NCBI GenBank assembly: GCA_902794005.1
Contig: CADBFO010000015.1
Location: 1 to 50,750, forward strand
Reading direction: 5' to 3'
Length of the DNA stretch: 50,750 bases
Source: an uncultured Bacteroidia bacterium
Lineage (GTDB): Bacteria; Bacteroidota; Bacteroidia; Bacteroidales; UBA932
The notes below the pieces were generated by a model. That model was not told where the DNA came from. It worked only from the letters and a program-made list of their open reading frames with translations, and ran no database searches. Shown here piece by piece: positions 39,217-47,177 of the stretch; position 1 is the stretch's first letter; each line of letters begins with the position of its first letter. Position numbers and translations under genes: made by a program.

Positions 39217-40449
39217 TTATTCACGGAACAGGTCCCTGGAGGGGAGTTGGGCGCTGTAGCGGTTCCGCAGGTTCTCGAAGAGAGCGGCGATGTTGCGGGC
39301 GAAGCGGGAACCGCGCCAGGTGGAGGTGTTGGAGATGAACACCCAGCATTCTCCGTCAGGATAAGTCTTGACAAGGGCCTGGGTGCCGGAGAAGGAACCG
39401 GATCGGGTCCATTCGCCCGTGGGCTTGGTATCGTTCCAGCCCAGGGAGAAGGTGTCCGGATCGTAGTAATCGGTCATTTGGTTGACGGAAAACGGAAGCA
39501 GGATGTCTTCTACCGGCCCTTTTCCGTCGATGGAAGCGATGATGCGCGCCAGTTCGACGGCCGATCCCGTCCACCCTCCGGCGCCCAGCGAGCCGCTGAT
39601 GTTGTTTCCTCCATAGCACTTGTCCACGGCGGCAAAGCGGCCGTCGAAGGAAGGAGACTGCACGGCCTCCGAATGCATGTAGTAGCGGCTCTCTCCGGGA
39701 TGCCGGTCTTGAAGGTAGTTGCCGGCCAGGCGGAAACCGTGGCAGCGGGCGGGGGCAAAGACCTCCTGCTGCATGAACGCTTCGTAAGGCATGCCGGACA
39801 GCTTTTCAATGATGAGGGAAAGGAGAAGGTAACCGAAGTTTGAATACTCCTGCGTGGTGCCGGGTTCATAGTAGAGCCTTCGCGAGAGTTGCGTCCTGAG
39901 AAGTTCTGTCAGGGAAGGGTAGGGGGAGAACACGGGGTCTCCGTCACGGGAGGTGAAACCGGCCTGGTGACGGAGCAGGTGCTCAACCGTAATCAAATAA
40001 TAATTGTCGTCCCGGATGTAGGCATCGTATTCGTTCAGGATGCCATAGGGGCCGAAGACGGGAGAATTCAGAAACAGCTGTTCCTTTTCCTGGAGGCGCA
40101 TGACGCCCACTGCGGTGAGGAGTTTGGAGACGGAGGCCAGGCGGAGGGTGGTTCCCGGGGTCATGGGCGTCGCGGCATCGGCCTTTCCGTATCCGCGGGC
40201 GTAGAGAAGGGAATCGCGGCGGCAAACGGCCAGCGAAACGCCGTGCAGGCTCCAGAAATTCATGAAACTGTCCACCACCGCATCCATTTCCGGAAGGGAG
40301 GACAGGTCGTTGGTAATGGCTTTGTTGAGAGAATCCCGCCAGGGAATGGGCGCCGTTTCCTCCTCCATTGCGCGGCGGCCGTACGAGAGACAGAACCCGC
40401 CGGCAAGGGCAAGGAGCAGAAGAAACAGTATGAAGCCCGCTTTTCTCAC
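39217..40449 (-). CDS. Beta-lactamase/PBP-fold serine hydrolase
   Basis: A 410-residue protein with an N-terminal membrane anchor or signal (FILFLLLLALAGGFCLSYG). Motifs are SVSK (S106, K109), YSN (in TTQEYSNFGYLLLSL) and a HxG-like C-terminal RSGSFSGT. The pattern is that of class C beta-lactamase-like esterases and D-aminopeptidases, so it is not by itself evidence for antibiotic resistance. The start overlaps the stop of the kinase-like gene by four bases. Confidence 0.88.
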   Translation of the reverse strand: MRKAGFILFLLLLALAGGFCLSYGRRAMEEETAPIPWRDSLNKAITNDLSSLPEMDAVVDSFMNFWSLHGVSLAVCRRDSLLYARGYGKADAATPMTPGTTLRLASVSKLLTAVGVMRLQEKEQLFLNSPVFGPYGILNEYDAYIRDDNYYLITVEHLLRHQAGFTSRDGDPVFSPYPSLTELLRTQLSRRLYYEPGTTQEYSNFGYLLLSLIIEKLSGMPYEAFMQQEVFAPARCHGFRLAGNYLQDRHPGESRYYMHSEAVQSPSFDGRFAAVDKCYGGNNISGSLGAGGWTGSAVELARIIASIDGKGPVEDILLPFSVNQMTDYYDPDTFSLGWNDTKPTGEWTRSGSFSGTQALVKTYPDGECWVFISNTSTWRGSRFARNIAALFENLRNRYSAQLPSRDLFRE

Positions 40450-41054
40450 TTGATTTTACCGGTACGTCGGCCGAAGTCGATGATCATGTCGGCGGTTCCC
40501 TCCACGCCCAGAGTGGAACTGTCCACGCAGAGATGGTAGTTGGAGGCCTGTCCCCAGGCGCCGAAGGTGTAGTAATTGTAGTAGGTCTCGCGGGTCCGGT
40601 CTTTGCGCCGCATCAGTTTTTCGGCCTCGTCGGCACTGATTCCTTCGCTTTTCATCAGGCTCTGGATGCGGTAGGGTTCCGGTGCGGTGATGAAGACATT
40701 GAGACAGTCGAGGTCCCGGAGGATATAATCGGCACAGCGGCCGATGATGATGGCGTCGCCCTTGGCGGCGATGGATTTGATGACCTCGCTCTGGATGCCG
40801 AACATCACATTGTCGCTGACATAGCCCCCGTCCATGAATCCCAGCCGGCTGGAGGCGAAGAAACTGGAAAAGGAGAACAGGCTCTTTTCTTCGGCCTTGG
40901 CGAACAGGCTTTTGGAGTAGCCTTCCTCCTCGGCCGTCTTGGAGATGAGTTCGTTGTCGTAGAAGGGAATGCCCAGTTTCTGACCGATGGCATGTCCGAT
41001 ATGGCCGCCGGCACTGCCGAAAGACCGGCCGATATTGATGATGGTGTGCTGCAT
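40446..41054 (-). CDS. Cytidylate-kinase-like family protein
   Basis: A 202-residue P-loop protein of the cytidylate-kinase-like group (Cmk2/AAK26-like), distinct from the true cmk at 10.2 kb. The nucleotide-binding loop is GRSFGSAGGHIGHAIGQKLG instead of a GxxxxGKS loop, as usual for this group. Conserved YDNELISKTAEEEG, AIIIGRCADYILRD and FITAPEPYRIQ follow. Its substrate is unknown. ATG 41054 is chosen because the bases upstream are a dispersed repeat rather than coding. It overlaps the serine hydrolase gene by four bases. Confidence 0.87.
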   Translation of the reverse strand: MQHTIINIGRSFGSAGGHIGHAIGQKLGIPFYDNELISKTAEEEGYSKSLFAKAEEKSLFSFSSFFASSRLGFMDGGYVSDNVMFGIQSEVIKSIAAKGDAIIIGRCADYILRDLDCLNVFITAPEPYRIQSLMKSEGISADEAEKLMRRKDRTRETYYNYYTFGAWGQASNYHLCVDSSTLGVEGTADMIIDFGRRTGKIK

Positions 41055-41064
41055 ATCTTTTGTC

Positions 41065-41107
41065 ATTCTGAACGTGTCTTTTGTCATTCTGAACGAAGTG
41101 AAGAATC
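41065..41107. repeat. Dispersed intergenic repeat, one and a half copies
   Basis: TTTGTCATTCTGAAC occurs twice (about 41060-41076 and 41078-41094); the second copy continues GAAGTGAAGAATCT, the complete form of the widespread TCATTCTGAGCGAAGCGAAGAATC element. It fills the gap between the MATE and kinase-like genes, and the MATE stop codon lies at its edge. Confidence 0.75.
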
Positions 41108-42507
41108 TAAATCTGGCTCCCCAGAATCCCGGGATCATCCCCGTCCCCGAGTCTCCCGAGTTTTCTCAGGAGGCTCCAGCCGAAAAGGGCGGTAATGACG
41201 GCCGAGAGGGTGTCGGAAATGGGAAAACTGTACCATACCCCGCTTTCCGATTCCAGCAGCGAAGGCAGGATATAGATGCAGGGAAGCAGGAAAAGCAGTT
41301 GCCGCGAAAGCGACAGGAAAACCGACTTTTTCACCATTCCCAGGCATTGGAACAGGTTGGTGGTGACCATCTGGAATCCGATGATGGGAAAGGCCAGGTT
41401 CATGACCCGAAGCCCGTGGGAGGCCTTCTGAATCAGGACGGGGTCGCCGGTGAAGATTCTGACCATGGGCCCGGAGAGGAACTCGGAAAACAGGAAGCCG
41501 GCGCAGAGCACGAGCGTGGCCCAGCCGGCGGTCTTGATATAGACCTCCCGCACACGGCCGTACTGCCGGGCGCCGAAGTTATACCCTGCGATGGGCTGCA
41601 TGCCCTGGTTGAACCCCATCACAATCATCACGAAGAGGAAACTGATGCGGTTCACGATCCCGTATGCGCCGATGGCGAGGTCTCCGCCCCATTTGACCAG
41701 CTGCTGGTTGATGAACAGTACCACAATGCAGCTGGCGAGGTTCATCAGGAACGGTCCCAGGCCGATGGCCAGGGAATCCTTGGCGATTTTCCAATCGACC
41801 CGGAACATTTTCCGCGAGCGGGGAAGGTGAAGGAAACGGTCGGGGTTGAGAAAATACCGGAACGTGTAGCACAGCGCCAGGCACTGGCACAGCACGGTGG
41901 CCAGCGCGGCCCCCTGGATGCCCAGGCCCAGCGTAAAGATGAAGATGGGGTCCAGGATGGCGTTGGCGGTCACCGTGAACAGGGTGAGGCCCATTGCCAG
42001 TTTCGGATTGCCTGACGAGCGGATGATGGCGTTCATTCCGAAATACAGGTGGGTGACGGCGTTTCCGACGGCGATCACGGTCATATAGTCCCGGGCGTAG
42101 GGGAGCGTGGCGTCCGATGCCCCGAAAAAGCGCAGGATGGGATCCATCCACAACAGCATGACGGCCGTGAAGATAACGCCCGTGATGATGTTCAGGGTGA
42201 CGTCGTTGCACAGGACTTTTCCTGCGGCGCGGTAGTTTTTCTGTCCCAGCAGGACGGAGATCATGGTGGCGGCGCCCACTCCCACCAGCGTGCCGAAGGC
42301 GGTGGAAATGTTCATCAGGGGGAAGGTGACGGCAAGACCGGCGATGGAAAGGGACCCTACCTCGGGGATATGGCCGATATACACGCTGTCCACCATATTG
42401 TACAGCGAAGACGCCGTCATGGCAATGATGCCGGGGACGGCGTATTGCCGGATCAGCGAACCGATGGGTTTGGTTCCGAGCTCTGCAGGTACGGCTGTTC
42501 CTGCCAT
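41107..42507 (-). CDS. MATE-family efflux transporter
   Basis: A 466-residue inner-membrane protein with about 12 helices in two bundles, as in the NorM/DinF-type multidrug and toxic-compound exporters driven by Na+ or H+. Typical segments are AVPGIIAMTASSLYNMVDSV, GMNAIIRSSGNPKLAM, GLGIQGAALATVLCQ and MQPIAGYNFGARQYGRVREV. It starts two bases after the FKBP gene stop and belongs to the same operon. The substrate is unknown. The stop codon TAG is formed at the edge of the dispersed repeat. Confidence 0.94.
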   Translation of the reverse strand: MAGTAVPAELGTKPIGSLIRQYAVPGIIAMTASSLYNMVDSVYIGHIPEVGSLSIAGLAVTFPLMNISTAFGTLVGVGAATMISVLLGQKNYRAAGKVLCNDVTLNIITGVIFTAVMLLWMDPILRFFGASDATLPYARDYMTVIAVGNAVTHLYFGMNAIIRSSGNPKLAMGLTLFTVTANAILDPIFIFTLGLGIQGAALATVLCQCLALCYTFRYFLNPDRFLHLPRSRKMFRVDWKIAKDSLAIGLGPFLMNLASCIVVLFINQQLVKWGGDLAIGAYGIVNRISFLFVMIVMGFNQGMQPIAGYNFGARQYGRVREVYIKTAGWATLVLCAGFLFSEFLSGPMVRIFTGDPVLIQKASHGLRVMNLAFPIIGFQMVTTNLFQCLGMVKKSVFLSLSRQLLFLLPCIYILPSLLESESGVWYSFPISDTLSAVITALFGWSLLRKLGRLGDGDDPGILGSQI

Positions 42508-42509
42508 GG

Positions 42510-43541
42510 CTACAGGAGTTCGACTTCAAAAAGGAGCGGAGAGTAGGGCGGGATGGTCTGCCCGCTTCCAGTGCTGGCATAGCCCAGGGTGGAAACGAAC
42601 AGGATGATTCCCTTCTGCCCCAGCCAGTGCATCTGGGATACGCCGGCAGAGAATCCCTCGATGAGGGAACTGTCGTTCATTTTTATCTCCGTGTAATTGG
42701 AGCCGATGGTCAGGTTGGCGGCCGTATAGCTTCTGGAGCTGTTGTAGATGCCGGCATCCTTGGCGGCTTTCTCCAGGGTGGTGTCAAAAACCTGCCCGTT
42801 CAGGAGCCTGCCGGTATAGTTGATCTTGATGGTGGTATCGGCCGGGAATTTCTTCGTGCCGACAAACCCGGAACTGTCGGTGAGAAAATAGAAACGGCCG
42901 TCGGCCTCTTCCCCGACCTTGACGGGGGAGGGTTTGATGCCCTCTCCGAAGGTGCGGAGGACGTAACGGGCCAGGCTGTCCTTTTCCATCTGCTCGATGT
43001 CGCTGACCTGTCCGCCGAGGGTGACGGTATATTCCAGGGAGCTGTCCTGCGTGCTGTTGTTCAGGTATTCCTTGAAAGTGCCGTACCGGCTGGTGGTCAG
43101 CAGGCATGCGGGAACGAGGGCTTTCCGTGTTCCTCCCATGCGCATGCCCCGCAGGATGCCGTCCAGACCCGCATAGCTCATGTTCTCTCCCGTCTGCAGA
43201 AAGCGCGGACCGTAGTAGTTCCCTTTGACGTATGTTCCCAGCTGCTGGGCCGTCTTTTCTTCCTGGGTGGAGGAGACGGTGCCGCCGAGGGTGCGGATGG
43301 TGATGCTGGCATAGGTGTATAGGGAATCTTCACTCCAGGGCTTGCCGGTTCCGGGCGTGTCCTCGAGGATATAGATTCCGGATTCGTCGGGGGTGACATG
43401 CGGGTAATATTTCTCGATGAACTTTTCCAGATATTCCTGGGCCTTTTCTCCGGTGGTCAGGGTTGTTTTCTGGGCGCAGCTTACGGCCAGGATGCCGGCG
43501 AGGAGGGCGAGGGGGATTCTTTTGAGCATGTTATTATTCAT
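42510..43541 (-). CDS. FKBP-type peptidyl-prolyl isomerase lipoprotein, two domains
   Basis: A 343-residue lipoprotein (signal MLKRIPLALLAGILAVSC, so Met5 at 43529 is an alternative start). It contains two FKBP-like domains. The C-terminal one is canonical, with INYTGRLLNGQVFDTT, LIEGFSAGVSQM and SPLLFEVELL; the N-terminal one is divergent (ASITIRTLGGTVSST, LDGILRGMRMGGTRKALVPA). FKBP lipoproteins help fold proteins in the periplasm. It overlaps the end of the preceding FKBP-like gene by eight bases. Confidence 0.88.
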   Translation of the reverse strand: MNNNMLKRIPLALLAGILAVSCAQKTTLTTGEKAQEYLEKFIEKYYPHVTPDESGIYILEDTPGTGKPWSEDSLYTYASITIRTLGGTVSSTQEEKTAQQLGTYVKGNYYGPRFLQTGENMSYAGLDGILRGMRMGGTRKALVPACLLTTSRYGTFKEYLNNSTQDSSLEYTVTLGGQVSDIEQMEKDSLARYVLRTFGEGIKPSPVKVGEEADGRFYFLTDSSGFVGTKKFPADTTIKINYTGRLLNGQVFDTTLEKAAKDAGIYNSSRSYTAANLTIGSNYTEIKMNDSSLIEGFSAGVSQMHWLGQKGIILFVSTLGYASTGSGQTIPPYSPLLFEVELL

Positions 43542-44100
43542 TGTCTATATTCTCTATCCAAAATTGATATGCCAGGGCACTTCTTGCAGGAATCGTGCCC
43601 CGCTCTGCATTTCCGAAACCAAATTCTCCGGTAAACAGGACAATGCACTCGTCATACTGCTGTACACCCTGCAGGCCATCGATTAGGCCGCCTACGAGCG
43701 TTTTGTCCAGGGTGAGGGTGTCCAGCTTGTAGCGGAGCGTGTCGGAAAGGTTCCAGTTGGCCTGCTCGGCGATGACTTTCACGTTGGTGGCAATCAGGTT
43801 GCTGCTGGTGATGGTGGCGCCGGTAAGGGTATAGCAGGCGTAATAAAGCGACACCTTCCCGCCTTGCCGGAGGGAATCCCGCTGACCGAGAACGCGGTCC
43901 AGCGTGTCGTGCAGGGTGAGCCGATAGACACTTCCGTTGCGGACCAGGGTGGCGTTGGTATCGGCCTTCATCTGGGCGGAAATGAACCCCTCGATGAAAG
44001 TGGCCTGCCTGTCGTACGTGGCCTTGAGCGACTCCCTGGAACAGGCGCCCAATCCGGCCAGGACCAGAGCCGCAAACAATATGACGCTGCTTTTTTTCAT
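43534..44100 (-). CDS. FKBP-like lipoprotein
   Basis: A 188-residue lipoprotein (signal MKKSSVILFAALVLAGLGAC, lipobox LGAC). The mature domain has the order of an FKBP fold (SLYYACYTLTGATITSSN, TLVGGLIDGLQGVQ, CIVLFTGEFGFGN, ALAYQFWIENI) but lacks several residues of the isomerase pocket, so it may be a chaperone or a binding protein. It lies between nrnA and the two-domain FKBP gene, overlapping each (4 and 8 bases). Confidence 0.8.
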   Translation of the reverse strand: MKKSSVILFAALVLAGLGACSRESLKATYDRQATFIEGFISAQMKADTNATLVRNGSVYRLTLHDTLDRVLGQRDSLRQGGKVSLYYACYTLTGATITSSNLIATNVKVIAEQANWNLSDTLRYKLDTLTLDKTLVGGLIDGLQGVQQYDECIVLFTGEFGFGNAERGTIPARSALAYQFWIENIDNE

Positions 44101-45119
44101 TTCAGAAAGGATTTGAGGGCGTTTTCCACATAGGCGGCGGCATCTTCTGCAGAGGCGATGTCCGTGCCGATGAACAGCTTTCCTCCGGAGGCGTTCTCGT
44201 GCCCGCCGCCGTGGAAAAAACGCTGTGCAAGCGCCTGGGCCGATGTCCCTTTCTTGGAGCGGATGGAGACACGGAAATGGCCCCGGTCTTCTTTGAGAAG
44301 GAGGCTCAGGCGGACGTCTCCGATGGTGAGCGGTACGTTCACGAGCCCTTCGGCTTCTCCTTCGCGGAGATCGAAGCGCTGTTGGATTTCCCGGGTGAGG
44401 AGCATATAGGCGCATCCGCCGGGAAGAATCCTGAGCCCTTCATACTGCATGTATCCCATGAGCCGGACCCGGTTTTCCCGGTAGCCGTTGTAGATTTTCT
44501 GCAGCAGGGCATCCCGGTCTATTCCGGCGGCCATCAGTTCCGACGCCATCCGGAAGGTGGATGGAAACACGGAGTTGGCAAAATTGTTGGTGTCCGTGGT
44601 CATTCCGCTGAGGAGGGCGGTGCCGGCAGGAAGCGTCACTTCCCAGTCCAGGGCCCTGAGTATCCAGTACAGCAGTTCCGAGGCCGATGAAACCTCCGGC
44701 GTGGAGAACACGACATCGAAACGGGCCGTGTCCGGATTCAGGTGATGGTCGATGAGTACTTTCCGGGCCGGAGAAGCTTCCAGAAGGGGTTGCAGGGCTT
44801 CGGTGCGGTCAAAGGCGTTGCAGTCCAGGAGGATGACAAGGTCGGCCCCGCGCAGGAAGGATTCCGACTTTTCCGCTTCCCGGTCATGGAAATAACAGCG
44901 TACTTCCGGTGAGAGGATGAAACGGATGTTCTCGCCCGGCGTGTCGGAAAACACGCAGGCTACTTCTTTTTTGCCCCGGGAGAGCAGGGTAAGGGCCATG
45001 GCGGTGGCGGCGCCCAGGGCGTCTCCGTCCGGATGCGTATGGCCTACGACGGCCACCTTGGCGGCACATTGCACCAGGGCGTCGAATTGAAAAATGCGCT
45101 CTTGTCGGATAGAATCCAT
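44097..45119 (-). CDS. nrnA: DHH/DHHA1 phosphoesterase, NrnA-like
   Basis: A 340-residue phosphoesterase that degrades short oligoribonucleotides (nanoRNA) and 3'-phosphoadenosine 5'-phosphate. Metal-binding motifs are HTHPDGDALG, LLDCNAFDR and the DHH motif LIDHHLNPD; the DHHA1 domain ends with FFHGGGHENASGGKL. ATG 45119 is chosen because a promoter core lies 21 bases upstream; the in-frame TTG at 45143 overlaps that core. It is the first gene of the seven-gene minus-strand operon down to 37474. Confidence 0.92.
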   Translation of the reverse strand: MDSIRQERIFQFDALVQCAAKVAVVGHTHPDGDALGAATAMALTLLSRGKKEVACVFSDTPGENIRFILSPEVRCYFHDREAEKSESFLRGADLVILLDCNAFDRTEALQPLLEASPARKVLIDHHLNPDTARFDVVFSTPEVSSASELLYWILRALDWEVTLPAGTALLSGMTTDTNNFANSVFPSTFRMASELMAAGIDRDALLQKIYNGYRENRVRLMGYMQYEGLRILPGGCAYMLLTREIQQRFDLREGEAEGLVNVPLTIGDVRLSLLLKEDRGHFRVSIRSKKGTSAQALAQRFFHGGGHENASGGKLFIGTDIASAEDAAAYVENALKSFLK

Positions 45120-45140
45120 GGGCAAAACTTTTTGCGATGG

Positions 45141-45148
45141 CAAATTTA
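45141..45148 (-). promoter_or_regulatory. -7 promoter core of the nrnA operon
   Basis: TAAATTTG on the minus strand, 21 bases before ATG 45119; it would drive the operon nrnA to esterase (45119 to 37474). Confidence 0.5.
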
Positions 45149-45181
45149 CAAAAGATTATTGCTTTTGAGAAATGATTTTTT

Positions 45182-45189
45182 TAACTTTG
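45182..45189 (+). promoter_or_regulatory. -7 promoter core of the 45.2 kb plus-strand operon
   Basis: TAACTTTG, 33 bases before ATG 45223, divergent from the nrnA promoter. Confidence 0.55.
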
Positions 45190-45222
45190 TCGGAAGTTTG
45201 GAAATTATAAAACACTAAAATA

Positions 45223-45948
45223 ATGAACAAAGGTTTAAAAATCGGTATCGAAATCCTTCTGGCAGCCCTTATCTGCCTCCTCGTCTGGCTTACGGTGAAG
45301 AGTGTTCAGAAGCCCGTGAAATTCAACAATGAGCTCAAGGCACGTTCAGAGGTCGGCATCCAGCGTCTTAAAGATATCCGCACCCTTCAGGTGGCCTTCA
45401 AGAGTGTCAACGGCCGTTTCAGCCCCAGCGTGGACTCGCTCAAGATGTTCTATGAAAACGGCAAGATGGACATCGTCATGCAGATCGGCTCCCACGATGA
45501 CTCCCTGGCCGTAGCCAATACGGAAGCCATCAAGAAGGCCGTGCAGAAGGCCAACCCCCGTCTCAGGGGAGCAGACCTCAATGCCAAGTTGTCCGAAGCC
45601 TATCTGGACGCGTACAAAGCCGGTCAAAAAGTGGTTTTCTCCACGGTGACGGAAATTCCCGTGAAGGATACCCTTTTCCACAATCGCCCGGACTTCTGCA
45701 TCGACTCCCTGGCTTTCATTCCTTTCTCCGGCAAGCAGCGCACGGAAATGGAATCCACCGTCAAGATGGTTTCCGGTGTCCAGGTTCCCCTGTTCGAGGC
45801 CCGTATGCCTTACAAGGCCCTGTGCAAGGGAATGGACAATCAGCTCCGCATCAACAAGGATGCCGAGTGCCGCGACCAGAACAAGTATGAAGGCCTGCAG
45901 GTGGGCAGCATAACCGCTCCCAACAACAATGCGGGTAACTGGGAATAG
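45223..45948 (+). CDS. Membrane-anchored conserved protein of unknown function
   Basis: A 241-residue protein with one N-terminal helix (LKIGIEILLAALICLLVWLT) and the rest outside the cytoplasm. After the helix come a basic/charged segment (KFNNELKARSEVGIQRLKDI) and FSPSVDSLKMFYENGKMD, then a beta-rich C-terminus. I recall it as a conserved Bacteroidota protein found upstream of DUF3822 and rsmD, of unknown role. The RTLQVAFKSVNGRFSPSVDS part resembles the pilin-like pattern after an N-terminal helix, but no prepilin cleavage motif is seen. Confidence 0.7.
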   Translation: MNKGLKIGIEILLAALICLLVWLTVKSVQKPVKFNNELKARSEVGIQRLKDIRTLQVAFKSVNGRFSPSVDSLKMFYENGKMDIVMQIGSHDDSLAVANTEAIKKAVQKANPRLRGADLNAKLSEAYLDAYKAGQKVVFSTVTEIPVKDTLFHNRPDFCIDSLAFIPFSGKQRTEMESTVKMVSGVQVPLFEARMPYKALCKGMDNQLRINKDAECRDQNKYEGLQVGSITAPNNNAGNWE

Positions 45949-45955
45949 TCCTTCC

Positions 45956-46648
45956 ATGGACCAGACCCATACCTCATATACAGGAATATCCATTCAAGTT
46001 TCCTTGAGTGGATATTCTTTTAAGGTCCGTACCGGAGAAGAGGAGACCCCTCGTTCGGCCTGGATCGGGGCGGAACGCCTCTTTACCACCCCGGAATTCC
46101 AGCGCCGGTATCAGCATGTGGAAGTGTCCCTGCTCACTCCCAAGGTGGCGCTGGTCCCGGAGAGCTTCTACAATCCGGGAACGGCCCGTCCTGCCCTGGC
46201 GGAAGTGGCGGCCTTGGAAGAGGGGGATTTCGTGGAGTCTGTCAATCTGCCGTCCCTGGCTTCGGTCCTGGTGTTCTCCAATTCGATAGGGGAGTCCTTG
46301 TCCAAGGTGATCGCCCAGACGGTGCTTCCGCCGTCGGGCGTGCCGGTGAGGGTCCTTCCGGAAATGTATTATCTTCTCCGTCAGTTGGAGACTCTGCCGG
46401 AATACAATAAAATCGTAGCCTCCTGGAGGGACGGCTGGCTGCATCTTGTCGTGGCCCAGGGAAAGAGCCTTCTGCTGGCCAATGTCTTCGAAGCTCCGGA
46501 TTTCACCACGGCGCAGTATTTCCTCTTCCTCGGCATGAGACGCCTTCAGCTGAACCCCGAGGTGTCCACCGTCTGTTTCCGTACCCCGCTGGATCCGGGA
46601 GCGGAAATGTCCCTGTACCGCTACTTCAAGGGGGTGGTGCAACTATGA
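45956..46648 (+). CDS. DUF3822-family protein
   Basis: A 230-residue protein of the Bacteroidota-specific DUF3822 family, with an actin/ribonuclease-H-like duplicated fold by pattern: SIQVSLSGYSFKVRTGEE near the start and WLHLVVAQGKSLLLANVF in the second half. The function is unknown. It is cotranslated with rsmD (ATGA overlap at 46645-46648), which hints at a link with ribosome assembly or simple operon convenience. ATG 45956 is used because it follows the previous stop by seven bases. Confidence 0.82.
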   Translation: MDQTHTSYTGISIQVSLSGYSFKVRTGEEETPRSAWIGAERLFTTPEFQRRYQHVEVSLLTPKVALVPESFYNPGTARPALAEVAALEEGDFVESVNLPSLASVLVFSNSIGESLSKVIAQTVLPPSGVPVRVLPEMYYLLRQLETLPEYNKIVASWRDGWLHLVVAQGKSLLLANVFEAPDFTTAQYFLFLGMRRLQLNPEVSTVCFRTPLDPGAEMSLYRYFKGVVQL

Positions 46649-47175
46649 GAATCATCGGGGGGAAATGCAAGGGAAAAGTCATCCTGCCGCCGGCGGGCTA
46701 CAAGGCGCGTCCCACCACGGACTTTGCCAAGGAGGGCCTTTTCAACATCCTGGACAATGAGTACGAGTTCGAGGACTTGAAGGTGCTGGACCTTTTCGGG
46801 GGCACCGGATCCATCGCCTTTGAATTCGCTTCCCGCGGGGCGGCCCGCGTCTATTGTGTGGAGATGGCCCGTGAGAATGCGTCCTTCATCAAGACGGAGG
46901 CCGATCGGCTGGGACTGAACAATGTTACCATGGTGCGGGACAATGTCTTTGACTTCCTTCCCATCTGCCGGGAGAAATTCGACATCGTGTTCGCCGATCC
47001 TCCATACGCCCTGGATGGGCTGGAGAACCTGCCGGACCTGGTATTCGCTGCCGGTATCCTGCATCCGGAGCGCTATTTCATCCTGGAACACGGAGACGAA
47101 CACTCTTTTGTGAACCATCCCCGTTTTGTTAAAGAACGCCATTACGGGCGCGTACATTTTAGTTTTTTTGAATAG
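46645..47175 (+). CDS. rsmD: 16S rRNA (guanine(966)-N2)-methyltransferase
   Basis: A 176-residue methyltransferase that makes m2G966 of 16S rRNA. The N-terminal MRIIGGKCKGKVILPPAG and RPTTDFAKEGLFNIL are diagnostic, followed by SAM motif LDLFGGTGSIAFE and the catalytic FADPPY (motif IV). Start overlaps DUF3822 by four bases; the cstA-like gene starts two bases after the stop. Confidence 0.95.
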   Translation: MRIIGGKCKGKVILPPAGYKARPTTDFAKEGLFNILDNEYEFEDLKVLDLFGGTGSIAFEFASRGAARVYCVEMARENASFIKTEADRLGLNNVTMVRDNVFDFLPICREKFDIVFADPPYALDGLENLPDLVFAAGILHPERYFILEHGDEHSFVNHPRFVKERHYGRVHFSFFE

Positions 47176-47177
47176 TC

